Below, one piece after another: positions 1 to 8,628 of a stretch of DNA of 64,000 nt. The stretch is taken from assembly GCF_000155635.1 (NCBI RefSeq), contig NZ_DS990556.1, forward strand, positions 1,171,051 through 1,235,050, read 5' to 3'. Within the stretch, counting starts at the first letter, position 1, and the number at the start of each line of letters is the position of its first letter. Under the pieces are notes generated by a model, which saw only the letters and a program-made list of their open reading frames with translations, was not told where the DNA came from and ran no database searches. The DNA is from Cyanobium sp. PCC 7001. GTDB lineage: Bacteria; Cyanobacteriota; Cyanobacteriia; PCC-6307; Cyanobiaceae. Both the position numbers and the translations under genes were made by a program.

Positions 1-230
1 GGGGGTCGGTGGAACATGGGGCCCGGCTGTTCCGGCTCAACTGCGCCGGCTGCCACGGCATCGCCGCCCAGGGGCTGGTGGGTCCCGATCTGCATGGGGT
101 GTCCCAGCGCAAGAGCCAGCGCCAGCTCATCCAGCAGGTGGTGAGCGGCCGGACCCCGCCGATGCCTCGCTTCCAGCCCGAGCCCCAGGCCATGGCCGAC
201 CTGCTGGCCTACCTGAACGGACTGGTGTGA
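1..230 (+). CDS. c-type cytochrome, 5' truncated (probably cytochrome cM or a c6-like protein)
   Basis: This is the C-terminal part of a small monoheme cytochrome c that carries one electron in photosynthetic or respiratory transport. The heme-binding CAGCH motif is visible 11 residues after the GTG at position 9. A later PPMPRF segment supplies a plausible axial Met, and the segment from there to the end resembles the C-terminal helix of class I cytochromes. No stop lies upstream in frame, and a signal peptide or membrane anchor is missing, so the real start is probably left of the window and the GTG at 9 is internal. The stop overlaps the start of the next gene by 4 nt (GTGTGA arrangement). 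The short length and position next to a methyltransferase fit CytM, but I cannot separate CytM from other small cytochromes here. Confidence 0.75.
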   Translation, partial: GSVEHGARLFRLNCAGCHGIAAQGLVGPDLHGVSQRKSQRQLIQQVVSGRTPPMPRFQPEPQAMADLLAYLNGLV

Positions 231-994
231 AGCCGCCCCTGGTGGTGGTGCTGGTGGAACCGGCGGGAGCCCTCAACGTGGGCAGCGTGGCCCGGCTCTG
301 TGCCAACTTCGCGGTGCAGCAGCTCCGTCTGGTGTCCCCCCGCTGCGATCCGTTCGGGGAGGAGGCCCGCCGCATGGCCGTGCATGGGGCGTCCGTGCTC
401 GATCAGGCCGCGCTCCATCCGGATCTGGCCTCCGCCGTGGCCGATTGCCACCGCGTGGTGGCCACCAGCGGCCGCCGCGACGGCGAACCCCTGCCACTGC
501 AGGGCCCCGAGACCAGCCTGGCCTGGCTGTCCGGCGGCCCCTGCGATCAGACGGTGGCGCTGGTGTTCGGCCGCGAGGACCGGGGGCTGAGCAATGGGGA
601 ACTGCTCCAGGCCGGCCACCTGCTCACCCTGCCCACGGCCGCGGCCTACACCTCCCTGAACCTCTCCCATGCCGTGGCGCTGGCCCTGCACGCCTGGCAT
701 GGGCAGGTGCAGAGGACAGCACATGCCGCCGAACCACCTGAAGAGGTTCTCGAACCCTGCCGCCGCGGCGAGCTGGAGGCGCTGGTGGCTGACGCCGAAG
801 CTCTCCTGCTGGAGGTGGGATTCCTCTATCCCCACACGGCCGATGCCCGCATGGCCAAGGTGCGGGCGCTGCTGCAGCGGGGCGGGATCAGCAGCGGCGA
901 GGTCGCCCTGCTGCGCGGCATGGTGCGCCAGTTGCGCTGGGCCAGCCGTCAGGGCGCCAACCCCCCCGGCTGCAGCCCGGCAGCTCCCTCCTAG
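227..994 (+). CDS. trmJ: SpoU/TrmH-family RNA 2'-O-methyltransferase, TrmJ-like
   Basis: Likely transfers a methyl group from S-adenosylmethionine to a ribose 2'-OH in tRNA (TrmJ acts at position 32 in other bacteria). The 255-residue protein has the three SPOUT motifs in order: EPAGALNVGSVARLCANF near the N-terminus, VALVFGREDRGLSNGEL near residue 107, and the knotted-fold motif PTAAAYTSLNLSHAVALALH near residue 135. The length matches TrmJ. The GTG start at 227 overlaps the stop of the upstream cytochrome gene, suggesting coupled translation. The RNA target is inferred from family resemblance only; another SpoU substrate is possible. Confidence 0.85.
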   Translation: MKPPLVVVLVEPAGALNVGSVARLCANFAVQQLRLVSPRCDPFGEEARRMAVHGASVLDQAALHPDLASAVADCHRVVATSGRRDGEPLPLQGPETSLAWLSGGPCDQTVALVFGREDRGLSNGELLQAGHLLTLPTAAAYTSLNLSHAVALALHAWHGQVQRTAHAAEPPEEVLEPCRRGELEALVADAEALLLEVGFLYPHTADARMAKVRALLQRGGISSGEVALLRGMVRQLRWASRQGANPPGCSPAAPS

Positions 995-1021
995 CGTCGT
1001 GACCTTCGCCGCCTGCCTCCA

Positions 1022-2080
1022 TTGACTGCTGGCCGCCCACCCGAGCCCCCGCGCACCGGCTGGGGCCACCCGCTGCGGTTGCTGCTGCGTCTCACCGTGA
1101 TGGGCATCGGGCTGGGGGTGCTGGCGGGCACGGGGCTCAAGCTGCTGGCTCCCCACCTGGCCACCGGCGCGGTGGATGCTCCGAAGCTCGACCCCGGCAA
1201 CCAGGCTTCGGCCAGCACCCTGGATCCGGGGCGTTTCGAGCCGAAGAAGAAGCTCACCGCCCTGAGCGAGTCCTGGGCCCGCCTGGCGGCTGCCCAGCAG
1301 GGGCTTCAGGCCAGCGGCTTCCTGCTGGTGCTGGATGACGGTCGCTATGCCGAACTGCAGGCCGATCAGGCCCTGCCCGCCGCCAGCTCGATCAAGACCC
1401 CCATCCTGCTGGCGGGCCTGGAGGATGTGGACGCGGGCAAGATCCGCTGGAACGAGCCCCTGCCCCTCACCAAGGAGGTGGTGGGGGGTGGCGCCGGCTG
1501 GATGGCCAGCAGGCCGGTGGGCACCCGCTTCCCCTTCTTCGAATCGGCCACCGAGATGATCCGGGTGAGCGACAACAGCGCCACCAACCTCCTGATCAAG
1601 CGTCTGGGGGGCAAGGAGAAGCTCAACGCCCGCTTCCAGGCCCTGGGACTGCCGGCCACGGTGATCAACAACTGGCTGCCGGATCTCGAGGGCACCAACA
1701 CCACCAGCGCCCGCGACCTGGCCAAGTCGATCGCCCTGGTGGACACCGGCGAGACACTGAGTCCGCGGGCTCGGGATCTGTTTCGCGAGATCATGGGCAC
1801 CTCCCGCACCAACACCCTGATCCCGCTCGGACTGCTTCAGGGCCTGGGCAAGGACGCCGCAGACCCGGACAGCGAACTGCTGAGCTTCGGCGTCACCGTG
1901 TACAACAAGACCGGCGACATCGGCATCGCCTACTCCGACGCCGCCCTGATCCATCTCCCCACCGGCCAGCGGGCCGTGGCCGCCTTCATGGTGAAGGGGC
2001 CGTTCAACGACCCGCGCTCCGCCGAGCTGATCCGCTCGATGGCCGCCGAAACCGCCAAAACCCTCGTGGGCCGCCGATGA
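1022..2080 (+). CDS. class A beta-lactamase-like serine hydrolase (penicillin-binding fold)
   Basis: Predicted periplasmic or membrane-anchored serine hydrolase of the class A beta-lactamase superfamily. An N-terminal hydrophobic segment (about residues 18-45) acts as signal or anchor. The catalytic SxxK motif is seen in AASSIKTP, the SDN motif in RVSDNSATN and the KTG motif in VYNKTGDIG. The omega-loop glutamate of true beta-lactamases is not obvious, although a Glu occurs in DLEGTN at about the right place. Such cyanobacterial proteins may be cell-wall hydrolases or weak beta-lactamases; resistance should not be assumed. The start is TTG, 27 nt after the upstream stop, and the stop overlaps the next ATG by 4 nt (ATGA). 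Confidence 0.82.
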   Translation: MTAGRPPEPPRTGWGHPLRLLLRLTVMGIGLGVLAGTGLKLLAPHLATGAVDAPKLDPGNQASASTLDPGRFEPKKKLTALSESWARLAAAQQGLQASGFLLVLDDGRYAELQADQALPAASSIKTPILLAGLEDVDAGKIRWNEPLPLTKEVVGGGAGWMASRPVGTRFPFFESATEMIRVSDNSATNLLIKRLGGKEKLNARFQALGLPATVINNWLPDLEGTNTTSARDLAKSIALVDTGETLSPRARDLFREIMGTSRTNTLIPLGLLQGLGKDAADPDSELLSFGVTVYNKTGDIGIAYSDAALIHLPTGQRAVAAFMVKGPFNDPRSAELIRSMAAETAKTLVGRR

Positions 2081-3513
2081 TCTCCCCGCTCCGTCTCCTG
2101 CTCTCCACGGCCACCGGCGTGGTCGCCGCCACGGGCCTGGTGCTGCCCACGGGGGCGGCACCAGCGGCGGCCCCGGCGGCTCCGGCTCCGGCGCCCCCCA
2201 TGCTCCGCTCCCAGACGGTGGCCCCCCTCCCCGGCGGCCTGGACACCGTGCTGGTGGTGAACGACAACAATCCGGAGCTGATCACGGGGCCGGGGATCCT
2301 GCTCTCCACCTTCCCCGGCCGGGGCCGCGGCGTGCCCGAGGCCCATCTGGATGTGCCCCTCAGCGGCAGCTTCGATCTGTTCAGCCACCACGTGTATGCC
2401 GGCAAGCCGGACACCCTCGACTCCACCCTGTGGCTGGCGGTGGTGGCCCAGCCGCGGGGGCCGAAGCCGGTGACCCTGCGCCTGCTCGGAGGCTCCACCG
2501 CCCTGTCGCAGTCGCTCGATCCGGCCATGGCGGGCGCCCCGTTCCTGCCCCTGCCGCCCCTGCTGGAGGAAACCACCACCCCGGCCTACGCCGGACCGGG
2601 CAGCCGGGTGGCGGGCGAACTGCTGGCCCGCCGGCGCAGCCCTGAACTGGCGCGCGAATGGACCCTCGCCCCGGACCAGCCGAGCACCCTGGTGGTGCTG
2701 CCCTTGCCGGTGCGGGGGCTCGATCCCCTGCTGAACGGCCGCAACCTGCAGATGCGCCTGCTCAGCAGCGGTCCGGTGAGCCTGGCCACCCTGGCCGCCT
2801 TCGGACCCAACGATGCCCCGCCCCCGGCCGACACCTGGGCCCGCCTGCTGGACGGAGGGCTCAGTCCGAAGGAGCACACGCCCACGCCGCGGGGGGCCAG
2901 CGGCCGGATCATCTACTCCAGGGTCAGCGGCGTGCAGGTGGGCAGCGTCTGGAGGGGCACGATCACCGCCCCGGACAAGGCCTGGCTGCCGGCCAGCGCC
3001 GCGCCGATCTCCTGGCCGATCGCCTCGCTCGAGCGCGGCACCCTGGGCACCGGCCAGGTGCAGACCGCCGAACTGAAGGCCTTCTATCCCGGCACCGCCT
3101 GGGCCGCCCACGGCAACTACGGGGTCGAGTATGACCTCACCATCCCGCTGCGCAACACCGGCACCACTCCCGTGCAGCTGCAGCTTGCCCTGGAGTCGCC
3201 CATCAAGGGCGATCAGCCCCAGGGCGGACTGCGCTTCAACACCACCCCCGCCAAGGCCGTGATGTTCCGGGGGCCGGTGGAGGTGAGCGGCCTGGATGGC
3301 CCCGGCGGACGGACCAGCGGCCGCCGCCGCTTCCATCTGGTGCAGCGGGCCGGCGATCCAGGGCCGGCCCTGGGCACCGTGAGCCTGGCGCCGGGCGCCC
3401 ACCGCAGCCTGCGGGTGCGGCTCATCTACCCGGCCGACGCCACCCCGCCCCAGGTGCTCAGCCTGTTGCCTGTGAAACAATCCCCTCCGACCCCAGCCAG
3501 CCGCCAACCGTGA
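2077..3513 (+). CDS. DUF3370 family secreted protein
   Basis: A 478-residue protein of the cyanobacterial DUF3370 family, function unknown. It begins with a hydrophobic signal-like segment (residues 1-28) and an Ala/Pro-rich linker, then a conserved block with LPGGLDTVLVVNDNNPEL, GILLSTFPG and AHLDVPLSGSFDLFSHH, which I recognise as the family signature. No enzymatic motif is apparent, and the sequence has the Gly/Pro/Thr-rich texture of a beta-rich extracytoplasmic protein. It overlaps the upstream hydrolase by 4 nt and chlI by 4 nt, so all three are probably co-transcribed. A role in the cell envelope is inference from the signal peptide and the neighbouring wall-type hydrolase. Confidence 0.82.
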   Translation: MISPLRLLLSTATGVVAATGLVLPTGAAPAAAPAAPAPAPPMLRSQTVAPLPGGLDTVLVVNDNNPELITGPGILLSTFPGRGRGVPEAHLDVPLSGSFDLFSHHVYAGKPDTLDSTLWLAVVAQPRGPKPVTLRLLGGSTALSQSLDPAMAGAPFLPLPPLLEETTTPAYAGPGSRVAGELLARRRSPELAREWTLAPDQPSTLVVLPLPVRGLDPLLNGRNLQMRLLSSGPVSLATLAAFGPNDAPPPADTWARLLDGGLSPKEHTPTPRGASGRIIYSRVSGVQVGSVWRGTITAPDKAWLPASAAPISWPIASLERGTLGTGQVQTAELKAFYPGTAWAAHGNYGVEYDLTIPLRNTGTTPVQLQLALESPIKGDQPQGGLRFNTTPAKAVMFRGPVEVSGLDGPGGRTSGRRRFHLVQRAGDPGPALGTVSLAPGAHRSLRVRLIYPADATPPQVLSLLPVKQSPPTPASRQP

Positions 3514-4598
3514 CGCAAGCCCGCAAGCGCCGGGTCTTCCCCTTCACCGCGATCGTGGGGCAGGAGGAGATGAAGCTGGCCCTGCTGCTGAATGTCATCG
3601 ATCCCCGCATCGGCGGGGTGATGATCATGGGCGACCGGGGCACGGGCAAGAGCACCACGATCCGCGCCCTGGCCGATCTTCTTCCCGAGATCCCCGTGGT
3701 CGCGGGCGATCCCTACAACAGCTCCCCCGACGATCCGGATCTGCAGAGCGCCGAGGTGCGCCAGCGGGCCGAGCAGGGGGAACAGCTGCCGGTGGAGCAG
3801 CGCCAGGTGCCGATGGTGGACCTGCCCCTGGGCGCCACCGAAGACCGCCTCTGCGGCACCATCGACATCGAGAAGGCCCTCAGCGAGGGGGTGCGCGCCT
3901 TCGAGCCCGGTCTGCTGGCCAAGGCCAACCGCGGCCTGCTCTACGTGGATGAGGTGAACCTGCTGGACGACCACCTGGTGGACGTGCTGCTGGATTCGGC
4001 CGCCTCGGGCTGGAACACGGTGGAGCGGGAGGGCGTGAGCGTGCGGCACCCGGCCCGTTTCGTGCTGATCGGCTCGGGCAACCCCGAAGAGGGGGAGCTG
4101 CGGCCCCAGCTGCTGGATCGCTTCGGCATGAGCGTGGAGGTGCGCACCGTGCGCGATCCCGAACTGCGGGTGCAGGTGGTGGACCAGCGCACCGCCTTCG
4201 ACAACGATCCCGACGGCTTCAACGCCGCGGTGCAGACCACACAGGACACCCTGCAGGCCCGGGTGGTGGAGGCCCAGAACCGCCTGCCCCAGGTGCAGAT
4301 CGACGACGACCTGCGCATCCGCATCTCCGCCGTGTGCGGTGAGCTCGACGTGGACGGCCTGCGCGGCGACATCGTGACCAACCGGGCCGCCCGCGCCCTG
4401 GCCGCCTTCGAGGGCCGCACCGAGGTGACCGAAGACGACGTGGCCCGGGTGGCCGCCTGCTGCCTGCGCCACCGCCTGCGCAAGGATCCCCTGGAACAGA
4501 TCGACTCCGGCGAGCGGGTGGTGAAGGTGTTCTGCAAGGTGTTCGACCGCCCCGACGCCAGCGACCGGAGCCAGTTCGAACTGGCCCTGGTGGCCTAG
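3510..4598 (+). CDS. chlI: magnesium chelatase subunit I (ATPase)
   Basis: AAA+ ATPase subunit that, with ChlD and ChlH, drives insertion of Mg2+ into protoporphyrin IX, the first committed step of chlorophyll synthesis. The Walker A motif GDRGTGKST is at about residues 41-49, Walker B in GLLYVDEVNLLDD, and the arginine-finger/sensor region in GSGNPEEGELRPQLLDRFG. Its 362 residues equal the normal ChlI size. The start is GTG, overlapping the DUF3370 stop by 4 nt. ruvC follows after 16 nt. ChlD and ChlH are not in the window. Confidence 0.97.
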   Translation: MTQARKRRVFPFTAIVGQEEMKLALLLNVIDPRIGGVMIMGDRGTGKSTTIRALADLLPEIPVVAGDPYNSSPDDPDLQSAEVRQRAEQGEQLPVEQRQVPMVDLPLGATEDRLCGTIDIEKALSEGVRAFEPGLLAKANRGLLYVDEVNLLDDHLVDVLLDSAASGWNTVEREGVSVRHPARFVLIGSGNPEEGELRPQLLDRFGMSVEVRTVRDPELRVQVVDQRTAFDNDPDGFNAAVQTTQDTLQARVVEAQNRLPQVQIDDDLRIRISAVCGELDVDGLRGDIVTNRAARALAAFEGRTEVTEDDVARVAACCLRHRLRKDPLEQIDSGERVVKVFCKVFDRPDASDRSQFELALVA

Positions 4599-4614
4599 GG
4601 ACGGGCCCGGCCCG

Positions 4615-5097
4615 GTGCGCATCCTCGGCATCGATCCGGGCCTGGCCCGGGTGGGTTACGGCGTGATCGAGGTGCAGGAGCAGCCGGGAGCCACGGCCCA
4701 GCCCCAGCAACTGCTCGACTGCGGCATCCTCCGCACCGATGCCGGCCGCAGCGAGGGAGAGCGGATGGTGGAGATCGCCGCCGACCTGCGGGTGCTGCTG
4801 CGGCGCTGGCAGCCCCAGCTGGCGGTGGTGGAGAAGTTCTTCTTCTACCGCTCCAGCACCACCATCGCCGTGGTGCAGGCACGGGGCGTGGTGATCATGA
4901 CCCTGGCCCGCTTCCAGGTGCCGGTGATGGAGCTGCCGCCGATGCAGATCAAGCAGGCCCTCACCGGCAACGGCCATGCCGAGAAGGCCGAAGTGCTCGA
5001 GGCCGTGATGCGGGAGCTGGCGCTCGAAGCCCCTCCACGACCGGACGATGCCGCCGATGCCCTCGCAGCCGCCCTCACGGGCTGGTTCCAGCGGTGA
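4615..5097 (+). CDS. ruvC: crossover junction endodeoxyribonuclease RuvC
   Basis: Resolves Holliday junctions during recombination together with RuvAB. The protein has 160 residues, the normal RuvC size, in an RNase H-like fold. The acidic active-site residues are visible: Asp7 in GIDPG, Glu73 in VVEKFFF, and the Asp pair in RPDDAADALA near residues 145 and 148. The start is GTG at 4615. The stop overlaps the next gene (TGATG), so translation is likely coupled. Confidence 0.96.
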   Translation: MRILGIDPGLARVGYGVIEVQEQPGATAQPQQLLDCGILRTDAGRSEGERMVEIAADLRVLLRRWQPQLAVVEKFFFYRSSTTIAVVQARGVVIMTLARFQVPVMELPPMQIKQALTGNGHAEKAEVLEAVMRELALEAPPRPDDAADALAAALTGWFQR

Positions 5098-5729
5098 TGC
5101 CCCATCCCGAGTCCCCGTCTGCCTCTGCGGCCCGGAAGCGTCAGCTGCGGCGGCAGTTCCGTGAACGGCGCCGCAGCCTGCTGCCGGCCTGCGCCGGGGC
5201 ACTCGCGGAGGTGCTGGCCGCCCAGGTGCCCGCTCTGCTGGCGGCGGCAGCGCCACGCGATCCCACCCAGCCAGCAGAGAGCGGCTGGCTGGGCCTGTAC
5301 TGGCCCCTGCCGGGCGAGCCCGATCTGCGGCCGGTGCTGCAGGGGTCAGCAGCCTGCCGCGGCCGTCTGGCCCTGCCGGCGATCGCAGCCGGCCGCCTGC
5401 ACTATCGCCCCTGGCAACCGGGCACCGAGCTGCAGGCCGATGCCTGTGGCATTCCAGCTCCCCCGGCCGCCGCCGGCGATCTGGCCGCCTCCGACCTGCG
5501 GCTGATCCTGGTGCCGGCGCTGGCCGTCGACCGGCGCGGCATCCGCCTCGGCTATGGCGGTGGCTGGTACGACCGGCTGCGCAGCGACCCCGACTGGCGA
5601 CGGGTGGAGGCCCTGGCGGTGCTGCCCCAGGGCTGCGTGGTCGATCGGCTGCCGCAGGAGCCCTGGGACATCCCGATGGATGGGTGGATCAGCGAGGCAG
5701 GCCTCACCCGGCTGTGTCGCGAACCTTGA
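5097..5729 (+). CDS. 5-formyltetrahydrofolate cyclo-ligase
   Basis: Uses ATP to convert 5-formyl-THF to 5,10-methenyl-THF in folate one-carbon metabolism. The family signature is RLGYGGGWYDRL near residue 150, with a basic N-terminal stretch (RKRQLRRQFRERRR) typical of the substrate/ATP-binding region. Length about 210 residues matches the family. The ATG at 5097 overlaps the ruvC stop (TGATG); a GTG one codon earlier is also possible. The usual symbols are fau or ygfA. Confidence 0.93.
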   Translation: MPHPESPSASAARKRQLRRQFRERRRSLLPACAGALAEVLAAQVPALLAAAAPRDPTQPAESGWLGLYWPLPGEPDLRPVLQGSAACRGRLALPAIAAGRLHYRPWQPGTELQADACGIPAPPAAAGDLAASDLRLILVPALAVDRRGIRLGYGGGWYDRLRSDPDWRRVEALAVLPQGCVVDRLPQEPWDIPMDGWISEAGLTRLCREP

Positions 5730-5804
5730 CAAAGCCGCAACAGGACTGGGACTGGCCATGAACCTCTGCGAAGATCGCCCCATTGCTCATTTCGCCCCGT
5801 GACG

Positions 5805-5993
5805 ATGACCGCCGGATCCCTGTCCATGGCGAGCTCCTCGCCAGCCGGGGCGCCCAGCGCCGCCGAGCGGGTTCTGGCCTCGGAGCTGGCGGGTCGCAGC
5901 GACAGCCACGACGCCCTGTCGATGATGGTCACCTCCATGCTGCGGATGGTGCAGGCCGGCAAAACGCGCGAGAGTCGCTGGAAAGACTCCTGA
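5805..5993 (+). CDS. small hypothetical protein (about 62 aa)
   Basis: Unrecognised small ORF. It opens with an ATG at 5805 (GTG two codons earlier at 5799) and ends 26 nt before the next gene. The Ser/Ala-rich N-terminus is followed by an apparently ordered segment with ERVLASELAGRSDSHDALSM and a C-terminal TRESRWKDS. The Met-rich helix MMVTSMLRMV is amphipathic. It lies in the rightward run between the cyclo-ligase and an anchored secreted protein. Compositional bias resembles its coding neighbours, but I cannot confirm conservation. Confidence 0.5.
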   Translation: MTAGSLSMASSSPAGAPSAAERVLASELAGRSDSHDALSMMVTSMLRMVQAGKTRESRWKDS

Positions 5994-6019
5994 GCCCTGT
6001 CCTGAATCCCCGGCGAACC

Positions 6020-6535
6020 ATGGTCCTGCCCTCGCTTCTCTCCGCCCGGGGCCTGAGCCCTCTGGTCGCGGCCGCTGCCCTTGGTTTCACCGTGGCTGGG
6101 CCGTCGCCGGTGTGGGGCCACGCCATCGAGAGCAGTCTCGAGAGGATCACGGCCCTCAACGACGAGCTGATGCTGGAGAGCCGCTTCAGCAACGGCGAAC
6201 CCGCCGATGACGCCGTGGTGCGGCTGCTTCCCCCAGGCGGAGAGCCGATCGAGGTGGGCCGCACCGATGCCAGCGGCCGCATCCGTTTCAGCCTGCCCAG
6301 CCCGGCCGCCAAGGACTGGGAGGTGCAGGTGGACCGCGGGCCCGGCCACCGCGACTATCTGGAGCTGAACGAAACCGGCAGCGCCGCCCCCAGCCTGGGC
6401 CTGCGCCCGGCAGCGCCGGTGCGGACAGCGATCAGCAACCCTGGGCTGGTGAACGATCCCTGGGTCCTCCTGGCGGGCCTCACCCTCATCGGCGGGGGCG
6501 CAGCAGGCATGCTGGCGCTGCGTCGCCGTTTCTGA
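6020..6535 (+). CDS. secreted/anchored protein with a CbiL-like beta-sandwich, function unknown
   Basis: A 171-residue protein with an N-terminal signal peptide (cleavage probably after the segment ending PVWGHA), a central beta-rich domain containing GRTDASGRIRFSLP, and one C-terminal membrane helix (PWVLLAGLTLIGGGAAGML) ending in RRRF. The layout resembles the periplasmic CbiL/NikL-type accessory domains of cobalt/nickel uptake, or carboxypeptidase regulatory-like folds. No other metal transport gene is adjacent, so that role is only a suggestion. The ATG at 6020 was chosen because it begins the signal peptide. The stop directly abuts the sufE ATG. Confidence 0.65.
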   Translation: MVLPSLLSARGLSPLVAAAALGFTVAGPSPVWGHAIESSLERITALNDELMLESRFSNGEPADDAVVRLLPPGGEPIEVGRTDASGRIRFSLPSPAAKDWEVQVDRGPGHRDYLELNETGSAAPSLGLRPAAPVRTAISNPGLVNDPWVLLAGLTLIGGGAAGMLALRRRF

Positions 6536-6970
6536 ATGGCCGAGCCCAAACCGGGGGCCACGGGCAGCCCCGCCCTGGACAGCATCGTGGCGCGCCTGGC
6601 CGGCACCTCCGATCCCAGGCGCCGGTACGAATACGTGCTGTGGCTGGCCAAGAAGCTCGAACCCCTGCCGGAGGAATTCCGCACCGACACCTTCAAGGTG
6701 AAGGGGTGCGTGTCCCAGGTGTACGTGGTGGGCGAGCTGCAGGATGGCCACCTGCACTGGCGGGGCGACTCGGACGCCGCCATCACCAAGGGCCTGCTGG
6801 CCCTGCTGATCGAGGGTCTGGAGGGCCTCACCCCCGAACAGGCCGCGGCCATCGATCCCGCCTTCATCGCCGCCACCGGGCTGCAGGGCAGCCTCACGCC
6901 GTCGCGGGCCAACGGCTTCCTCAACATCATGGCGATGATGCAGGCCCAGGCCAGAGCCCTGGCGGCCTGA
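6536..6970 (+). CDS. sufE: SufE-type sulfur acceptor for Fe-S cluster assembly
   Basis: Accepts persulfide sulfur from the cysteine desulfurase SufS and passes it to the SufBCD scaffold. The protein is 144 residues. It has the family block LAKKLEPLPEEF followed by the catalytic cysteine (Cys58) in VKGCVSQVYV, and the conserved GDSDA and KGLLALL segments. The ATG immediately follows the upstream stop. The sufBCDS genes are not in this window. A homoserine dehydrogenase gene follows after 34 nt. Confidence 0.94.
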   Translation: MAEPKPGATGSPALDSIVARLAGTSDPRRRYEYVLWLAKKLEPLPEEFRTDTFKVKGCVSQVYVVGELQDGHLHWRGDSDAAITKGLLALLIEGLEGLTPEQAAAIDPAFIAATGLQGSLTPSRANGFLNIMAMMQAQARALAA

Positions 6971-7004
6971 TTTCTAGGATCCTGCCATTGCGGGGCACCA
7001 CAGC

Positions 7005-8354
7005 ATGACCATCGGCATCGGCCTGCTCGGACTGGGCACAGTGGGCGCCGGTGTGGCGAGCATTCTGGCCAGCCCTGAAGGCCGCCATCCCCTGGTGGCC
7101 GCCCTGCGGCTCCAGCGGGTGGCGGTGCGGGATCTGACCCGCTCCCGGCCGCTGGCGCCGCCGGCCGAGCTGCTCACCACCGATCCCGAGGCGGTGGTCG
7201 ATGACCCGGCCGTGGACATTGTGGTGGAGGTGATGGGCGGCCTCGAGCCAGCCCGCACCCTGATCCTGCGGGCGATCGCCGCGGGCAAGCCCGTGGTCAC
7301 GGCCAACAAGGCCGTGATCGCCCGCCATGGCGAGGAGATCGCCGCCGCAGCCGCCGCACAGGGGGTCTACGTGCTGATCGAGGCCGCCGTGGGCGGCGGC
7401 ATCCCGATCATCGAGCCGCTGAAGCAGTCCCTGGGCAGCAACCGGATCCAGCGGGTGAGCGGGATCATCAACGGCACCACCAACTACATCCTCAGCCGCA
7501 TGGCCGCCGAGGGCGCCGCCTACGCCGATGTGCTGGCCGATGCCCAGCGGCTGGGCTACGCCGAGGCCGATCCCGCCGCCGACGTGCAGGGCGGTGACGC
7601 CGCCGACAAGATCGCCATCCTCACCCGCCTGGCCTACGGCGGCACCGTGCCCCGCAGTGCCATTCCCACCGAAGGCATCGACCAGCTCGAGGCCCGCGAT
7701 GTGGCCTATGCCGACCGTCTGGGCTTCGTGGTGAAGCTGCTGGCCGTGGCCCAGCTGATGGAGGCCGACGGCTCAGACGCCAGCAGCGACCATCCCCTCC
7801 TGGACGTGCGGGTGCATCCCACCCTGGTGCCCAGCACCCACCCCCTGGCCGGGGTGAACGGGGTGAACAACGCGATCCTGGTGGAAGGCGACCCCGTGGG
7901 CCAGGTGATGTTCTACGGCCCGGGGGCCGGGGCCGGCCCCACCGCCTCGGCCGTGGTGGCGGACATCCTCAACATCGCCGGTATCCGGCAGGCCACGGGG
8001 GGATCCGGCGGAGGCCTCGATCCCCTGCTGGCGGCCGGCAGCTGGCGCACCTGCGCGCTGGTGGAGGGATCCCTCACCACCCACCGCAACTACGTGCGGC
8101 TCAGGACGCGGGACGAGGCGGGGGTGATCGGCAAGATCGGCACCTGCTTCGGCGACGCCGGCGTGTCGATCCGATCGATCGTGCAGTTCGCGGCCCACGA
8201 CTTCGCGGCCCAGGACAAGGACGGCGGCAATGCGGATGCCGAGATCGTGGTGGTCACCCATGAGGTGCTGGAGGCCGACTTCCGCCGGGCCCTGGCCAGG
8301 ATCGAAGCCCTGCCCGAAGTGGAGTCGGTGGCGGCCTGCCTGCGCACCCTCTGA
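7005..8354 (+). CDS. hom: homoserine dehydrogenase
   Basis: Reduces aspartate semialdehyde to homoserine, the branch point to threonine and methionine. An N-terminal NAD(P)-binding motif GLLGLGTVGAGVASIL is followed by the catalytic domain (GIINGTTNYILSRM; YAEADPAADVQGGDAADKI) and a C-terminal ACT domain (RLRTRDEAGVIGKIG) that would allow threonine feedback. The 449-residue length is typical for monofunctional enzymes, with no fused aspartokinase. It starts at ATG 7005. Confidence 0.96.
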   Translation: MTIGIGLLGLGTVGAGVASILASPEGRHPLVAALRLQRVAVRDLTRSRPLAPPAELLTTDPEAVVDDPAVDIVVEVMGGLEPARTLILRAIAAGKPVVTANKAVIARHGEEIAAAAAAQGVYVLIEAAVGGGIPIIEPLKQSLGSNRIQRVSGIINGTTNYILSRMAAEGAAYADVLADAQRLGYAEADPAADVQGGDAADKIAILTRLAYGGTVPRSAIPTEGIDQLEARDVAYADRLGFVVKLLAVAQLMEADGSDASSDHPLLDVRVHPTLVPSTHPLAGVNGVNNAILVEGDPVGQVMFYGPGAGAGPTASAVVADILNIAGIRQATGGSGGGLDPLLAAGSWRTCALVEGSLTTHRNYVRLRTRDEAGVIGKIGTCFGDAGVSIRSIVQFAAHDFAAQDKDGGNADAEIVVVTHEVLEADFRRALARIEALPEVESVAACLRTL

Positions 8355-8628
8355 ACCCGAGCCGGGGCAGTGGACTGATCGGCGTGATCAGCGGCTCCGA
8401 TCGTTCACCCCTGGCGCCTCGGCACCTCCAGGGGCCACAGTGGAGAGAGCTGAAGACATCGTGAAGAACTCAGCCGTTACGAACCCAGCCGTTGATCTCC
8501 ATCCGCGCACGACCCGCCCAGATGGTATCCGCATGAACATTTCCACCCCCGGGAGCTCCGCACCATGGCGCCATCACTCCCGACCCCCTTCCACCCTCCA
8601 CCGTTCGTCCCCCTGTTCTGACAGCCCC
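8355..8628. other. intergenic region with one weak hairpin
   Basis: These 274 bases separate hom from a small ORF and carry no convincing gene. A 7-bp perfect hairpin occurs at 8408-8434 (CCCCTGG paired with CCAGGGG, 13-nt loop) without a U-tract, possibly an RNA end or stabiliser for hom. The 8-nt sequence CAGCCGTT occurs twice around 8470-8490. Confidence 0.4.

Noticed and set aside
1022-2080. Calling the SxxK/SDN/KTG protein an antibiotic-resistance beta-lactamase
   Set aside because: The fold motifs are present, but the omega-loop Glu is not clear, and chromosomal cyanobacterial homologues need not act on antibiotics; I kept a neutral name.
209-2161. A 650-codon leftward frame opposite the methyltransferase and hydrolase genes
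   Set aside because: It runs opposite two clearly assignable genes, has Gln/His/Gly-rich nonsense composition and no motifs.
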